A stretch of DNA of 64,000 nucleotides from CBDAPX01 sp965198725 (GCA_965198725.1 CBDAPX010000001.1:992001-1056000); one strand, 5' to 3'; positions 7,701 to 15,703 are shown, numbered from the stretch's first letter. Notes: generated from the letters alone by a model not told the origin. A program made the numbers and translations.

Positions 7701-8657
7701 ATGCGTATTGGATTTGTGGGCCTAGGAAACGTTGGTGGCAAGCTGTCAGGTAGTCTGATCCGGAATGGAAAAGACGTGATGGTGTTTGACCTGAACCCGG
7801 ACTTGGTTGCCGAAAAGGTCGCGGCGGGGGCAACAGCGGCCGGGTCAGCCAAAGAACTGATGGCGGCCTGCGACGCGGTGATCACCTGCTTGCCCAGCCC
7901 GGCGGCGTCGGACGCTGTTCTGCAAGAGATGGTGCCCGAAGTTGGACCGGGCAAGATCTGGATGGAGATGTCGACCACGGACGAGGCTGAAGTCAAACGG
8001 CTGGGTGCCGAGGTTATCGCGCGGGGCGGTGCCGCCGTGGATTGCCCGGTCTCGGGTGGCTGTCATCGCGCGGCAACCGGGAATATCAGCATTTTTGCGG
8101 GCTGTGACCGCGAAACCTTTGACCGCATTTTGCCTCTCTTGACCACAATGGGCCGGCGGATCCTACACACCGGTGATCTGGGCAGTGCGAGTGTGCTGAA
8201 GGTCATCACCAATTACCTGGCAACTGCCAATCTCGTCAGCTGTGCTGAAGCCCTTACCGTTTCTAAAGCGGCAGGCATGGACCTGAACGTTGCTTATGAG
8301 GCGATCAAGATTTCGTCAGGTACGTCGTTTGTTCATGAAACTGAAAGCCAGGTCATTCTGAATGGCAGCCGTGACATTTCGTTCACGATGGATCTGGTGG
8401 CGAAGGATATCGGGCTGTTCCAACAGGTCGCAGATCGGGCAGGGGTGCCGTTGGAACTGAACCCTCGCCTTATCGAGATTTTTCAGGATGGCATCGCGCG
8501 CTACGGCGAACGGGAATTGTCGCCGAACATCATCAAACGCCTGGAAGACGAAACCGGGCTCGACATTCGCGCACCGGGCTTTCCGACCGAAATGGTCGAT
8601 GATGAGCCCGAAGAGTCGGGCGCAGAGGTCGAGATCACACGTCACGCTGCGGAATAA
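7701..8657 (+). CDS. 3-hydroxyisobutyrate dehydrogenase-family NAD(P)-dependent oxidoreductase
   Basis: A 318-residue beta-hydroxyacid dehydrogenase that would oxidise a short 3-hydroxy acid or reduce a semialdehyde with NAD(P). The Rossmann motif GFVGLGNVGG is at residues 4-13. The substrate loop DCPVSGGCHRAATGN and the catalytic lysine region LKVITNYLATANL, where K precedes VITNYL, are in the family order. The C-terminus carries an extra acidic tail (VDDEPEESGAEVE). ATG 7701 follows GGAGAATAAG. Loose resemblance to HIBADH is not enough to fix the substrate. It is intact cargo between the two IS copies. Confidence 0.82.
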   Translation: MRIGFVGLGNVGGKLSGSLIRNGKDVMVFDLNPDLVAEKVAAGATAAGSAKELMAACDAVITCLPSPAASDAVLQEMVPEVGPGKIWMEMSTTDEAEVKRLGAEVIARGGAAVDCPVSGGCHRAATGNISIFAGCDRETFDRILPLLTTMGRRILHTGDLGSASVLKVITNYLATANLVSCAEALTVSKAAGMDLNVAYEAIKISSGTSFVHETESQVILNGSRDISFTMDLVAKDIGLFQQVADRAGVPLELNPRLIEIFQDGIARYGERELSPNIIKRLEDETGLDIRAPGFPTEMVDDEPEESGAEVEITRHAAE

Positions 8658-8664
8658 GCTGTTC

Positions 8665-8704
8665 CTGCCTGCCGAAACCGATTAATCGGGTCCGGCAGGC
8701 AGGA
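8665..8704 (+). promoter_or_regulatory. Large two-part hairpin overlapping the ribosome site of the next gene
   Basis: CCTGCCTGCCG (8665-8675) pairs perfectly with CGGCAGGCAGG (8694-8704). The loop itself contains the perfect palindrome CCGATTAATCGG (8679-8690). The right arm runs into the GGAG that serves ATG 8712. There is no T-run after it, so it does not look like a simple terminator. It could mask the ribosome site, stabilise the upstream message, or bind a protein through the inner palindrome. Confidence 0.5.
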
Positions 8705-8711
8705 GAATGCA

Positions 8712-9185
8712 ATGAGTGAAGACGTATTGGCCACGGTAGAGGCCTCGGCCACCCGCCGCTGGATGGCGATTGGCATGTTGGGCTTTATCGGCGTTTTGGT
8801 GCTCTATGTGGCATTCGCCAGTCCGCCCCAACTGGGTTGGCAGCTCTTTTTGATCGCCTCTGGCGGGCTTGCGATCTGGGGCGCAGAACTTATGCGGCGG
8901 GCAACCGAACACCGCATAGAGCTGACAGAAACGGAAATCCGCGACAGTTCAGGCATGGTCATCGTGCGGGTGGAAGACATCGAAAAGGTGGATCGGGGTC
9001 TTTTTGCGTTCAAACCGTCCAACGGGTTTCTTGTGGTCGCAAAATCACCCTTGGAGCGTATCTGGCGCCCCGGTCTTTGGTGGCGGTTTGGTCGACGCAT
9101 TGGCGTCGGTGGAGTGACTCCGGCGGCACAGACTAAGGTCATGGCCGAAATGCTCACCGCGTTACTGGTACAACCAGAAATTTGA
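8712..9185 (+). CDS. Small membrane protein, two transmembrane helices and a PH-like domain
   Basis: A 157-residue protein. Residues 17-36 (WMAIGMLGFIGVLVLYVAF) and about 41-60 (LGWQLFLIASGGLAIWGAEL) form two membrane helices. After them comes a beta-rich stretch (HRIELTETEIRDSSGMVIVR, VEDIEKVDRG, FKPSNGFLVV) of the kind found in bacterial PH/YdbT-like membrane proteins. Function unknown. ATG 8712 with GGAG six bases before it. It is 54 bp behind the dehydrogenase gene, with the hairpin between them, and its stop lies just before the convergent pilus gene. Confidence 0.6.
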   Translation: MSEDVLATVEASATRRWMAIGMLGFIGVLVLYVAFASPPQLGWQLFLIASGGLAIWGAELMRRATEHRIELTETEIRDSSGMVIVRVEDIEKVDRGLFAFKPSNGFLVVAKSPLERIWRPGLWWRFGRRIGVGGVTPAAQTKVMAEMLTALLVQPEI

Positions 9186-9188
9186 GAT

Positions 9189-9746
9189 TTAGGTGCCGTC
9201 ATCCCAAGCCAGCTGCGGCGCAAAACGCGGGCTGGTGAAAACGAAATTGTCCAAATTGGTCGTTTGAAGCCCCGTGCCACCAAAAAGCGGTGTCCACGTG
9301 TTGCTGGTCTCGACAAGAATGATCCGCTCCTGATCCGGGGCCACAGGCAGCGCGGACTTCAGGTTTATGATTTGAGTGTCACTATAGGCCAAAAAGCCGC
9401 CCCGCACCGTGCTCCAGTCGAGGTAAAACCGGTCGTCGTCTTCGTCGAAGCGCAGCACCGAGACGCGCAGGGACACCCCGGAACCGGACGTCGTCAGAAA
9501 CTGGTACAGCTCATACATACTGTCGATGTAGTCGCTATCGATCGCCGTGGTTTCGCGGCTGAGAATGTCACCGATCGTATAGGCTGCTTTTAGGTTGATC
9601 GCGCTTTGGCGGTACGCGTCAAAAAACGTGTACATGGCCATGAACGCCCAGAACAGCAAAGGCGCCGTGATGATCAATTCCATCGACGCCGACCCGCGTG
9701 TGTCTTTGGAAAAACGTCGGATAACGGATTGGAGCCAGTGTTTCAT
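9189..9746 (-). CDS. TadE-family pilus assembly protein
   Basis: A 185-residue pseudopilin-like protein for Tad (tight adherence) pili. Positively charged start (MKHWLQSVIRRFSKDTRG), then SASMELIITAPLLFWAFMAMYTFF, the TadE/TadG signature with the conserved glutamate following the short basic segment and one membrane helix. The remainder is exported. It follows a truncated relative (9750-10090) by three bases, so the two formed one operon. The rest of a Tad locus (prepilin, CpaF ATPase, secretin) is not in the window, which suggests that this pair has been moved or copied from elsewhere. Confidence 0.75.
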   Translation of the reverse strand: MKHWLQSVIRRFSKDTRGSASMELIITAPLLFWAFMAMYTFFDAYRQSAINLKAAYTIGDILSRETTAIDSDYIDSMYELYQFLTTSGSGVSLRVSVLRFDEDDDRFYLDWSTVRGGFLAYSDTQIINLKSALPVAPDQERIILVETSNTWTPLFGGTGLQTTNLDNFVFTSPRFAPQLAWDDGT

Positions 9747-9749
9747 GGT

Positions 9750-10090
9750 TTACCTCGGCTCCTGCACAAAGACAGACGTCGCAATCAACGAATATTGACC
9801 GGCACCATCTTTTTGCATGTTGAAGCCAAAACCAGAGGTCGCAAACACCGGGTTCACCTTGGCGTAGGCGCGGAGCACCATTAATTCATTGTCCAAGCCG
9901 TTCACGAAACTGCGGACCGGTTCAACATCTTCGGAGGCGTCGGTGCAGTCCGCAACGGGATTTATCGCCTCCCAAGCGCGGGGGTCCACCTGGATCATCT
10001 CCAGACGCATGGCAAAGGCGCAATCATCGATAAATCCGGTTTCCTCGCAAATCTCATCCTTAATTGTGTCGTGTTGTGGCGCAGTGCCGG
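9750..10090 (-). pseudogene. TadE-like pilus protein, N-terminus removed by IS copy 2
   Basis: The C-terminal 113 or so residues of a second Tad-type protein, with a pair of cysteines in CEETGFIDDC and a further cysteine near VADCTDASEDVEPV, ending SLIATSVFVQEPR. The coding frame runs straight into the IS end at 10091, so the N-terminal membrane anchor is missing. Only a start inside IS sequence is available. Its 252 bp nearest the IS are repeated inverted at 7204-7455. Confidence 0.75.
9839..10090. repeat. Right arm of the 252-bp inverted repeat
   Basis: Reverse complement of 7204-7455 with two mismatches seen by eye. It ends in CCGG directly against IS copy 2, just as the left arm begins with CCGG directly after IS copy 1. 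The inner boundary is TCGCAAA, where the left arm crosses into the DUF1801 fragment. Confidence 0.9.
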
Positions 10091-10124
10091 TGATCAGCCC
10101 CACCTGAGTGGTCCAATTTGATTG

Positions 10125-10985
10125 TTAGTGCATGATCGACCTTTGGTCCATCTGGACGATGGTTTCGGGAGCCGGTGGGCGGTAGCCCAATGCACTGTGT
10201 GGTCGTTTCGTGTTGTAGTGCTTTCTCCATTGTTCGATCAGGATTTGGGCTTCACGCAGGCTGTAGAATGTTTCCCCGTTCAGGAACTCGTCGCGGAACC
10301 TTGCGTTGAAGCTTTCGCAGTATCCGTTCTCCCAAGGTGACCCAGGTTCGATGTAAGCCGCCCTTGCGCCGACAGCCTTGATCCAGTCCTGCACGGCTTG
10401 CGCAACGAACTCAGGGCCATTGTCGGAACGGATGAACGACGGGATGCCGCGCAGAATGAACAGGTCGCTCAGCACATCGATCACATTGCCTGAGTTGAGC
10501 TTGCGATCCACGCGTATGGCCAAGCATTCCCGACTGTACTCGTCGATGATGTTGAGTGTGCGGAAAGCTTTACCATCGTCGGTGCGGCAGTGGACAAAGT
10601 CGTAGGACCAGACATGATCGCGGCGCTCTGGCCGAAGCCTGACACATGATCCATCATTCAGCCAAAGCCGCCCTTTCTTCGGTTGTTTCATTGGCACTTT
10701 CAGCCCCTCTCGTCGCCATAACCGTTCCACGCGCTTGTCATTCACATGCCAGCCAGCGTCTCTCAGTAGTGCCGCGATCCTACGATAGCCGTAGCGGCCA
10801 TACTGCCGGGTCAGTTCGATCATATCAGCCACTAAACGTTCTTCATCCGGGCGACCCGCAGGTACTTTGCGCTGTGTGGATCGATGTTGTCTTAGAACCC
10901 GGCATGCCCGACGCTCCGAGATGTTCAGCTCAGCACGAACGCGATCAATACAGGCACGACGACGAGCGGGGCTCAGAAGTTTCCC
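10125..10985 (-). CDS. IS3-family transposase OrfB, copy 2
   Basis: As in copy 1: integrase core with the DDE residues in WSYDFVHC, SDNGPEF and ENGYCESFN, joined to OrfA by a -1 shift near 10985. It differs from copy 1 at a few residues (GARAAYIEPG; the end reads TIVQMDQRSIMH against TVVKMDQRSIMH). No disruption is visible, so both copies could supply transposase. Confidence 0.88.
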   Translation of the reverse strand, partial: GKLLSPARRRACIDRVRAELNISERRACRVLRQHRSTQRKVPAGRPDEERLVADMIELTRQYGRYGYRRIAALLRDAGWHVNDKRVERLWRREGLKVPMKQPKKGRLWLNDGSCVRLRPERRDHVWSYDFVHCRTDDGKAFRTLNIIDEYSRECLAIRVDRKLNSGNVIDVLSDLFILRGIPSFIRSDNGPEFVAQAVQDWIKAVGARAAYIEPGSPWENGYCESFNARFRDEFLNGETFYSLREAQILIEQWRKHYNTKRPHSALGYRPPAPETIVQMDQRSIMH

Positions 10986-11251
10986 TTTGCCGCCTCCGCC
11001 AAGATCAGCTTGTCCAGCGTCAGATCAGAAACGGCTTTGCGCAATCGCTCGTTCTCTTTTTGCAGACGCTTCAGTTCCTTCAATTGATCCGTGCCCATTC
11101 CGCCGTATTTTTTCTTCCACCGGTAGTAGGTCTGTTCAGTCACACCGATCTGACGGATCGCATCCAGACGCGGCATCCCTTGCCCCGTCAGAACCTCAAC
11201 CTGCCGTAACTTCGTGACAATCTCTTCTGGCTTTGGTCGCTTGTTGGCCAT
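10973..11251 (-). CDS. IS3-family transposase OrfA, copy 2
   Basis: 92 residues, the same protein as the OrfA of copy 1, with the VTEQTYYRWKKKYGG recognition helix and the leucine-rich coiled coil. The only nearby change is one extra T in the T-run upstream of its ribosome site. ATG at 11251. Confidence 0.9.
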   Translation of the reverse strand: MANKRPKPEEIVTKLRQVEVLTGQGMPRLDAIRQIGVTEQTYYRWKKKYGGMGTDQLKELKRLQKENERLRKAVSDLTLDKLILAEAAKGNF

Positions 11252-11307
11252 GTGTTTCCTCCGTTTTCCTAAACATAGCGGAGGACCACTTCAGTGGGGG
11301 AAGACCA

Positions 11308-11311
11308 ACTG
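11308..11311. repeat. Right target-site duplication ACTG of the IS-bounded block
   Basis: The four bases directly after the right IS end match those at 5984-5987 before the left IS end. Removing one copy restores the EamA reading frame. Confidence 0.85.
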
Positions 11312-11500
11312 CGCCCGGCTCAATCGCCAGCTTTGTCCAAGCATGCGGGCAATGGCGATACCCAGCAGCCCGGAAATCAAAAAGCGAAGCGCCAGTGCAT
11401 AAAGGGGTGACGCATCCGCGACAATCACACGAGCCGAGGTGAATGCCGACGACCACATCAGGGCAAAAGCCAGGCCCAAGGCCAGCGCACGAAAATCCAT
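11308..11500 (-). pseudogene. EamA/DMT-family transporter, N-terminal fragment of an IS-split gene
   Basis: ATG 11500 opens MDFRALALGLAFALMWSSAF, the typical first helix of EamA transporters, and continues through a second helix (YALALRFLISGLLGIAIARM) to SRAQL. There it meets IS copy 2 and ends after three foreign codons. The remaining three quarters are at 5307-5987. Its ATG overlaps the stop of the upstream glyoxalase-fold gene (TAATG), so the two were translationally coupled. The promoter and start are intact, but the product would be a two-helix stub. Confidence 0.88.
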
Positions 11501-11871
11501 TACGACGCGCTCGCCGCCGGTCCCGCCGGTTCCCAAAGCTCAACCGGGTTGCCTTCCGGATCGTGGATCCGGGCAAACCGTCCAATCTCGCTGTCCCATT
11601 CGGGTCGCGTTTCAATGGCAATCCCAGCCTCGGCCAATTGAGACATCAATGCATCCAGATCGTCGACACGGAAATTAAGCATCCATTGCTGGGTCTTCGG
11701 CCCGAAATAGTCTGTGTCTTTGGGAAACGGTGCCAGCACGGTCGGACCTGCCTCTTGCATCCACGCGCCGGAGCTAAGGTCGATGTCCAAATGGGTCACA
11801 TACCATTTCAAAAGCGCCTCGGGATCTTCTGCGCGAAAAAAGACCCCGCCAACTCCGACCGCTCTTGCCAT
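11500..11871 (-). CDS. VOC (glyoxalase/bleomycin-resistance fold) family protein
   Basis: A 123-residue vicinal-oxygen-chelate fold protein: the start MARAVGVGGVFFRAEDPEAL, then a WYVTHLDIDL helix, LNFRVDDLDALMSQLAEAGI and IHDPEGNPVELWEP, where the glutamate in the last motif is the usual metal ligand. Such small single-domain proteins isomerise, cleave or bind small molecules; the substrate cannot be told. ATG 11871 begins the family pattern; an upstream in-frame start would cross the HU terminator. It heads a two-gene unit with the broken EamA transporter. Confidence 0.78.
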   Translation of the reverse strand: MARAVGVGGVFFRAEDPEALLKWYVTHLDIDLSSGAWMQEAGPTVLAPFPKDTDYFGPKTQQWMLNFRVDDLDALMSQLAEAGIAIETRPEWDSEIGRFARIHDPEGNPVELWEPAGPAASAS

Positions 11872-11895
11872 GCCTGACCTCCCAGGTAGCGGCCA

Positions 11896-11927
11896 ACGAA
11901 AAAGGGCCGCCTCTCTGGCGACCCTTT
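11896..11927 (-). terminator. Rho-independent terminator of the HU gene
   Basis: On the minus strand AAGGGTCGCC, loop AGAGA, then GGCGGCCCTTT form an 11-bp stem with one G-T pair, followed by TTTTCG. It lies 25-56 bp after the HU stop and before the next start (11871), separating HU from the glyoxalase-EamA unit. Confidence 0.8.
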
Positions 11928-11951
11928 CCCAAAAAACCGTTTGGTTCAAGC

Positions 11952-12239
11952 TTAGCCGTTCACGCTGTCCTTCAGCGCTTTGGCGATTGTCACTTTGACA
12001 ACCTTGTCGGCTTCTTTCTTGAACTGTTCGCCGGTGGCCGGGTTGCGCACCATGCGCTCTGGCCGCTCGCGGCAGTAAATCTTACCAACGCCAGGCAGCG
12101 TCACGGCGCCACCGCCAGCCACTTCACGTGTGATAAGGGCTGTGATCGCGTCCAGCGCAGCAGTTGCGCCTTTTTTGTCCGAACCCATTTCTTCTGCCAA
12201 CGCGGCTACGAGCTGAGTTTTGGTCATCGGTTTTGCCAT
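11952..12239 (-). CDS. HU-family DNA-binding protein
   Basis: A 95-residue histone-like protein: helices in MTKTQLVAALAEEMGSDKKG, the VTLPGVGKIYCRERPERMVRNPATGE arm (RNPxTGE with the intercalating proline) and a helical end (KVVKVTIAKALKD). It bends and compacts DNA non-specifically in the nucleoid. Monocistronic: own terminator at 11896-11927 and about 128 bp of upstream sequence containing a TTGTGT/ACACAA dyad at 12297-12312 that may be part of its promoter region. Confidence 0.93.
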   Translation of the reverse strand: MAKPMTKTQLVAALAEEMGSDKKGATAALDAITALITREVAGGGAVTLPGVGKIYCRERPERMVRNPATGEQFKKEADKVVKVTIAKALKDSVNG

Positions 12240-12296
12240 TTCATGGTCTCCTTCTCTGCCCGATTTAGGGCCTCATCGCGCAAGTTTAACGCTATA

Positions 12297-12312
12297 TTGT
12301 GTAAGAACACAA
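12297..12312. promoter_or_regulatory. Dyad TTGTGT-4-ACACAA upstream of HU
   Basis: A perfect six-base inverted repeat with a four-base spacer lies about 58-73 bp before the HU start, in the only sizeable gap between HU and amn. It could be an operator or an element of the HU promoter. No factor is known for it. Confidence 0.3.
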
Positions 12313-12367
12313 CAAATTGTGAGCGTTTCAAGCACAAATCGTCGAGTTTCCGCATGGTTATTGCTAT

Positions 12368-13831
12368 TTAAAGGAAGGCCGTCTCTTCAAATGACCGCAG
12401 TTTGCGGCTGTGAAGGCGTTCCAGCGGCATTTCGCTGAGCATTTCCATGGCGCGGATGCCAATGCGCAAATGTCGGCTGACTTGGGTTTTGTAAAAGTCC
12501 GACGCCATGCCAGGCAGCTTCAATTCGCCATGCAGTGGTTTGTCGGAAACGCACAACAACGTGCCATAAGGCACGCGGAAGCGGTATCCGTTGGCAGCGA
12601 TTGTCGCGCTTTCCATGTCGAGCGCGATGGCACGGGACTGGCTCAGGCGTTGCACCGGCCCGGTCTGGTCGCGCAGCTCCCAGTTTCGGTTGTCGAGCGT
12701 CGCAACTGTTCCTGTACGCATGATCCGTTTCAGGTCATAGCCGCGGACTTCTGTAATTTCAGCGACGGCCTGTTCCAACGCAATCTGAACCTCGGCCAAA
12801 GCCGGGATCGGGACCCAAACGGGTAGGTCGTCATCCAGCACTTTGTCTTCGCGCAAATAAGCATGCGCCAAGACAAAGTCGCCCAGCGCCTGCGTGTTAC
12901 GTAGCCCCGCGCAATGGCCGACCATCAGCCAGGCGTTGGGCCGCAGCACAGCAATATGATCCGTCGCGGTTTTTGCGTTCGATGGTCCAACCCCGATATT
13001 GACCAGTGTGGTACCCCCGCCATCCGGGCGTTTCAGATGGTATGTCGGCATCTGTGGCATCTTCGTTGGCTGATCTATCGGCGTATCCGGGCTGGTAATC
13101 TCGACATTCCCGGTGCTGACAAAGCTGGTGTAGCCGCTCTTTTCATCCGCCAAACAAGCGCGGGCGTAATCCTCGAACTCAGCCACATAGAACTGATAGT
13201 TCGTAAACAGAACGTGGTTCTGAAAATGCTCTGGATCGGTCGCTGTATAATGGCTGAGGCGCGCCAGCGAATAATCGACACGTTGCGCGGTGAACGGCGC
13301 CAGCGGTTCAACACCGTCTATTGCGGCATAAGTGCCATTGACGATGTCATCGTTTGTCGTTTTCAGGTCGGGAACGTCAAAGATGTCGCGCAGCGTGAAA
13401 TCGGTTGCCCCTTCTTGCGGCACGTTGACCGAAGGGTCATTGGCCACAGCAAAATGCACCGGCATTGGTGTCGTGGAAGGACCGATGGTGACCGGCACCT
13501 TGTGGTTTTCCAGTAAAAGACCGATCTGTTGCGTCAGATAGTTCCGGAAAAGCGCTGGCCGGGTAATCGTCGCGCTATGCGTTCCTGGCGCTGAGATGTG
13601 GCCAAAACTCAGACGGCTATCGACATGAGCATGGGTGGTCGTCGTGACACGAACCTCTGGGTAATAGGCGCGAATGCGCGCGTCGGGCGCACCGTTCGAC
13701 ATCACCTCAAGAAATTTGGTGGTCAAAAAACGGCTGGCCTGATCATAAAGCTCTTCCAGCCGCGCCACGGCAGCGGCGGCATCTGTAAAAGCCTCTGGTG
13801 CCGGTTGGTCCGGCTCGATGATTTTATTCAT
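12368..13831 (-). CDS. amn: AMP nucleosidase
   Basis: Hydrolyses AMP to adenine and ribose 5-phosphate in the cytoplasm, controlling the adenylate pool. The 487-residue length fits the family. The N-terminal Amn regulatory domain includes YYPEVRVTTTTHAHVDSRLS. The nucleoside-phosphorylase-like catalytic part has LVNIGVGPSNAKTATDH and the ALDMESATIAANGYRFRVPYGT ribose/base site (MESAT). Its ATG is one base after the stop of adenine deaminase, which makes a two-step unit: AMP to adenine to hypoxanthine. Confidence 0.94.
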   Translation of the reverse strand: MNKIIEPDQPAPEAFTDAAAAVARLEELYDQASRFLTTKFLEVMSNGAPDARIRAYYPEVRVTTTTHAHVDSRLSFGHISAPGTHSATITRPALFRNYLTQQIGLLLENHKVPVTIGPSTTPMPVHFAVANDPSVNVPQEGATDFTLRDIFDVPDLKTTNDDIVNGTYAAIDGVEPLAPFTAQRVDYSLARLSHYTATDPEHFQNHVLFTNYQFYVAEFEDYARACLADEKSGYTSFVSTGNVEITSPDTPIDQPTKMPQMPTYHLKRPDGGGTTLVNIGVGPSNAKTATDHIAVLRPNAWLMVGHCAGLRNTQALGDFVLAHAYLREDKVLDDDLPVWVPIPALAEVQIALEQAVAEITEVRGYDLKRIMRTGTVATLDNRNWELRDQTGPVQRLSQSRAIALDMESATIAANGYRFRVPYGTLLCVSDKPLHGELKLPGMASDFYKTQVSRHLRIGIRAMEMLSEMPLERLHSRKLRSFEETAFL

Positions 13832-13832
13832 T

Positions 13833-15629
13833 TCAAGTCTCTAATAGGGGTATTTTCTCAAAACTGCGGACATCCACAAGTCCAAGATCCGAGATGCGAA
13901 GCTCTGGGATAACGACCAATGCCAACAGTGAGTGTTGCATGTATGCGTTGTTCAAGGTGCAGCCACAGGCCTGCATGGCGGCAACCATCTGATCCGCCTT
14001 CGCGGCGACCTCAGCAGCTGGGCTGTCTGACATCAAACCGGCAATCGGCAATTCGACAAGGGCCAATTCCTTGCCGTCCTGAAAGACCGTGACGCCCCCG
14101 CCAACCTCGGCCAAGCGGTTTGCCGCGCGGGCCATTTCGGCGCGGTCGGTGCCAACAACGATCATATGGTGGCTGTCATGGGCCACCGTAGACGCCATTG
14201 CCATTTTGCCCGTGTATCCGAACCCGGACACAAACGCGTTGGTGACGCCACCTGTGGCTCGATGACGTTCAACAAGCGCGATCTGGCAAACATCTGCCGT
14301 CATTTCGACCAACCCGTCTTCTACCGGAAGATCCGCTTTCAACGCCTTGGTCGGAGCTTGGTTTTCGACAACCCCGATCACATTGGCCGTCACCGTATTG
14401 GCCCCTTCGGGCGCGTCGATCTCAAAATCGGCTGCGGTCAGGTCATGACCCAGATGCACGGTATTGCGAGCTGATGCGGGCCAATCCAGATGCGGGCAGT
14501 CCACAAGACACGCGCCGTTTTCCGCAATAACGCGTCCGCGGGCAATCACCTGTTCGATCGGCAGGCTGATCAGGTCAGAAGTCAGGATCACATCCGCCCG
14601 GCGACCAGGGGTCAGAGAGCCAATTTCCCGTTCCAACCCGAAATGCGTTGCGGTGTTGATGGTCGCCATCTGCAACGCGATCAGCGGATCACAGCCGTAG
14701 GCGATTGCATGACGCACAACGCGGTTCATATGCCCGTCATTGACCAAGGCGCCGGAATGACAGTCATCCGTGCACAGAATGAAGTTGCGCGGGTCCAGAC
14801 CCTTTTCGGTAACGGCGGTAATCTGGCTTTCCACATCATACCATGCCGATCCCAATCGCATCATGGACCGCATACCTTGACGCACGCGGGCAATCGCGTC
14901 GGCCTCGCATGTCCCTTCGTGGTCGTCAGCGGGCCCACCTGCCACATATCCAGCAAAAGCAGACCCTAAATCGGGCGATGCATAGTGTCCGCCAACGGTT
15001 TTGCCGGCGCGTTGGGTTGCGGCAATCTCGGCCAGCATCTTGGGGTCGGCGTTTGACACACCGGGGAAATTCATCATTTCGCCCAGCCCGATAATACCGG
15101 GCCAGGTCATCGCCTCGGCCACGTCTTCGGGCGTGATTTCATAACCCGTGGTTTCCAACCCGGGGGCAGAGGGGGCGCAGGACGGCATCTGGGTGAAAAT
15201 GTTGACCGGCTGCATCAGCGCCTCGTCATGCATCATGCGTACCCCGTCGAGGCCAAACACATTGGCGATCTCATGCGGGTCGGTGAACATGCTGGTTGTG
15301 CCGTGCGGTATCACCGCGCGCGCAAATTCCGCCGGGGTGAGCATGCCGCTTTCGATATGCATATGCCCGTCGCACAAACCGGGGATCATGTAGCGGCCAT
15401 TCGCTTCGATCACCTGCGTATCAGGCCCGATCAGGTCACTGGCATCCGGCACGACACAAGCAATCCGACCGTGCGTGATCGCTATATCGTGGTTGGGCAA
15501 AACTTCACGGCTGTGCACATTGACCCATTGGCCGCCCTTTATGACAAGCTCGGCAAACGCTCGTCCGGTCGCAACGGCGATAAGTTGGGTGGCCACATCT
15601 GGCCAACTGGGGATCATGTTCTGTTCCAT
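13833..15629 (-). CDS. ade: Adenine deaminase (amidohydrolase family)
   Basis: Converts adenine to hypoxanthine and ammonia using a binuclear metal centre. About 598 residues: metal-binding DGHMHIESGMLTP, TDPHEIANVFG, GHYASPDL, the TDDCHSGALVNDGH site and a C-terminal domain with GTDRAEMARAANRL. ATG 15629 (MEQNMIPSW) is chosen; an ATG four codons further has a somewhat better ribosome site and is equally possible, and a TTG at 15644 is weaker. It runs directly into amn, so its product pathway is clear. The divergent LysR-aldolase region is unrelated. Confidence 0.93.
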   Translation of the reverse strand: MEQNMIPSWPDVATQLIAVATGRAFAELVIKGGQWVNVHSREVLPNHDIAITHGRIACVVPDASDLIGPDTQVIEANGRYMIPGLCDGHMHIESGMLTPAEFARAVIPHGTTSMFTDPHEIANVFGLDGVRMMHDEALMQPVNIFTQMPSCAPSAPGLETTGYEITPEDVAEAMTWPGIIGLGEMMNFPGVSNADPKMLAEIAATQRAGKTVGGHYASPDLGSAFAGYVAGGPADDHEGTCEADAIARVRQGMRSMMRLGSAWYDVESQITAVTEKGLDPRNFILCTDDCHSGALVNDGHMNRVVRHAIAYGCDPLIALQMATINTATHFGLEREIGSLTPGRRADVILTSDLISLPIEQVIARGRVIAENGACLVDCPHLDWPASARNTVHLGHDLTAADFEIDAPEGANTVTANVIGVVENQAPTKALKADLPVEDGLVEMTADVCQIALVERHRATGGVTNAFVSGFGYTGKMAMASTVAHDSHHMIVVGTDRAEMARAANRLAEVGGGVTVFQDGKELALVELPIAGLMSDSPAAEVAAKADQMVAAMQACGCTLNNAYMQHSLLALVVIPELRISDLGLVDVRSFEKIPLLET

Positions 15630-15703
15630 GTTCCAATTGTTCAAATTGTTCGACCGGGTGCAAGCGGGATTTCATGATGTTTTGGTAACTTCGCGGGCGT
15701 TCG

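Larger units (their letters stand above)
10091..11307 (-). mobile_element. IS3-family insertion sequence, IS407-like, copy 2 (1217 bp)
   Basis: Same element and orientation as copy 1. The left end begins TGATCAGCCCCACCTGAGTG. The right end differs slightly, reading inward TGGTCTTCCCCCACTGAAGT where copy 1 has TGATCCTC. Both transposase frames are open. It abuts pilus-gene sequence on the left and EamA sequence (ACTG) on the right. Substitutions cluster in the OrfB frame (for example GARAAYIEPG against GAKTAYIEPG in copy 1), so the copies are not a brand-new duplication. Confidence 0.93.
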
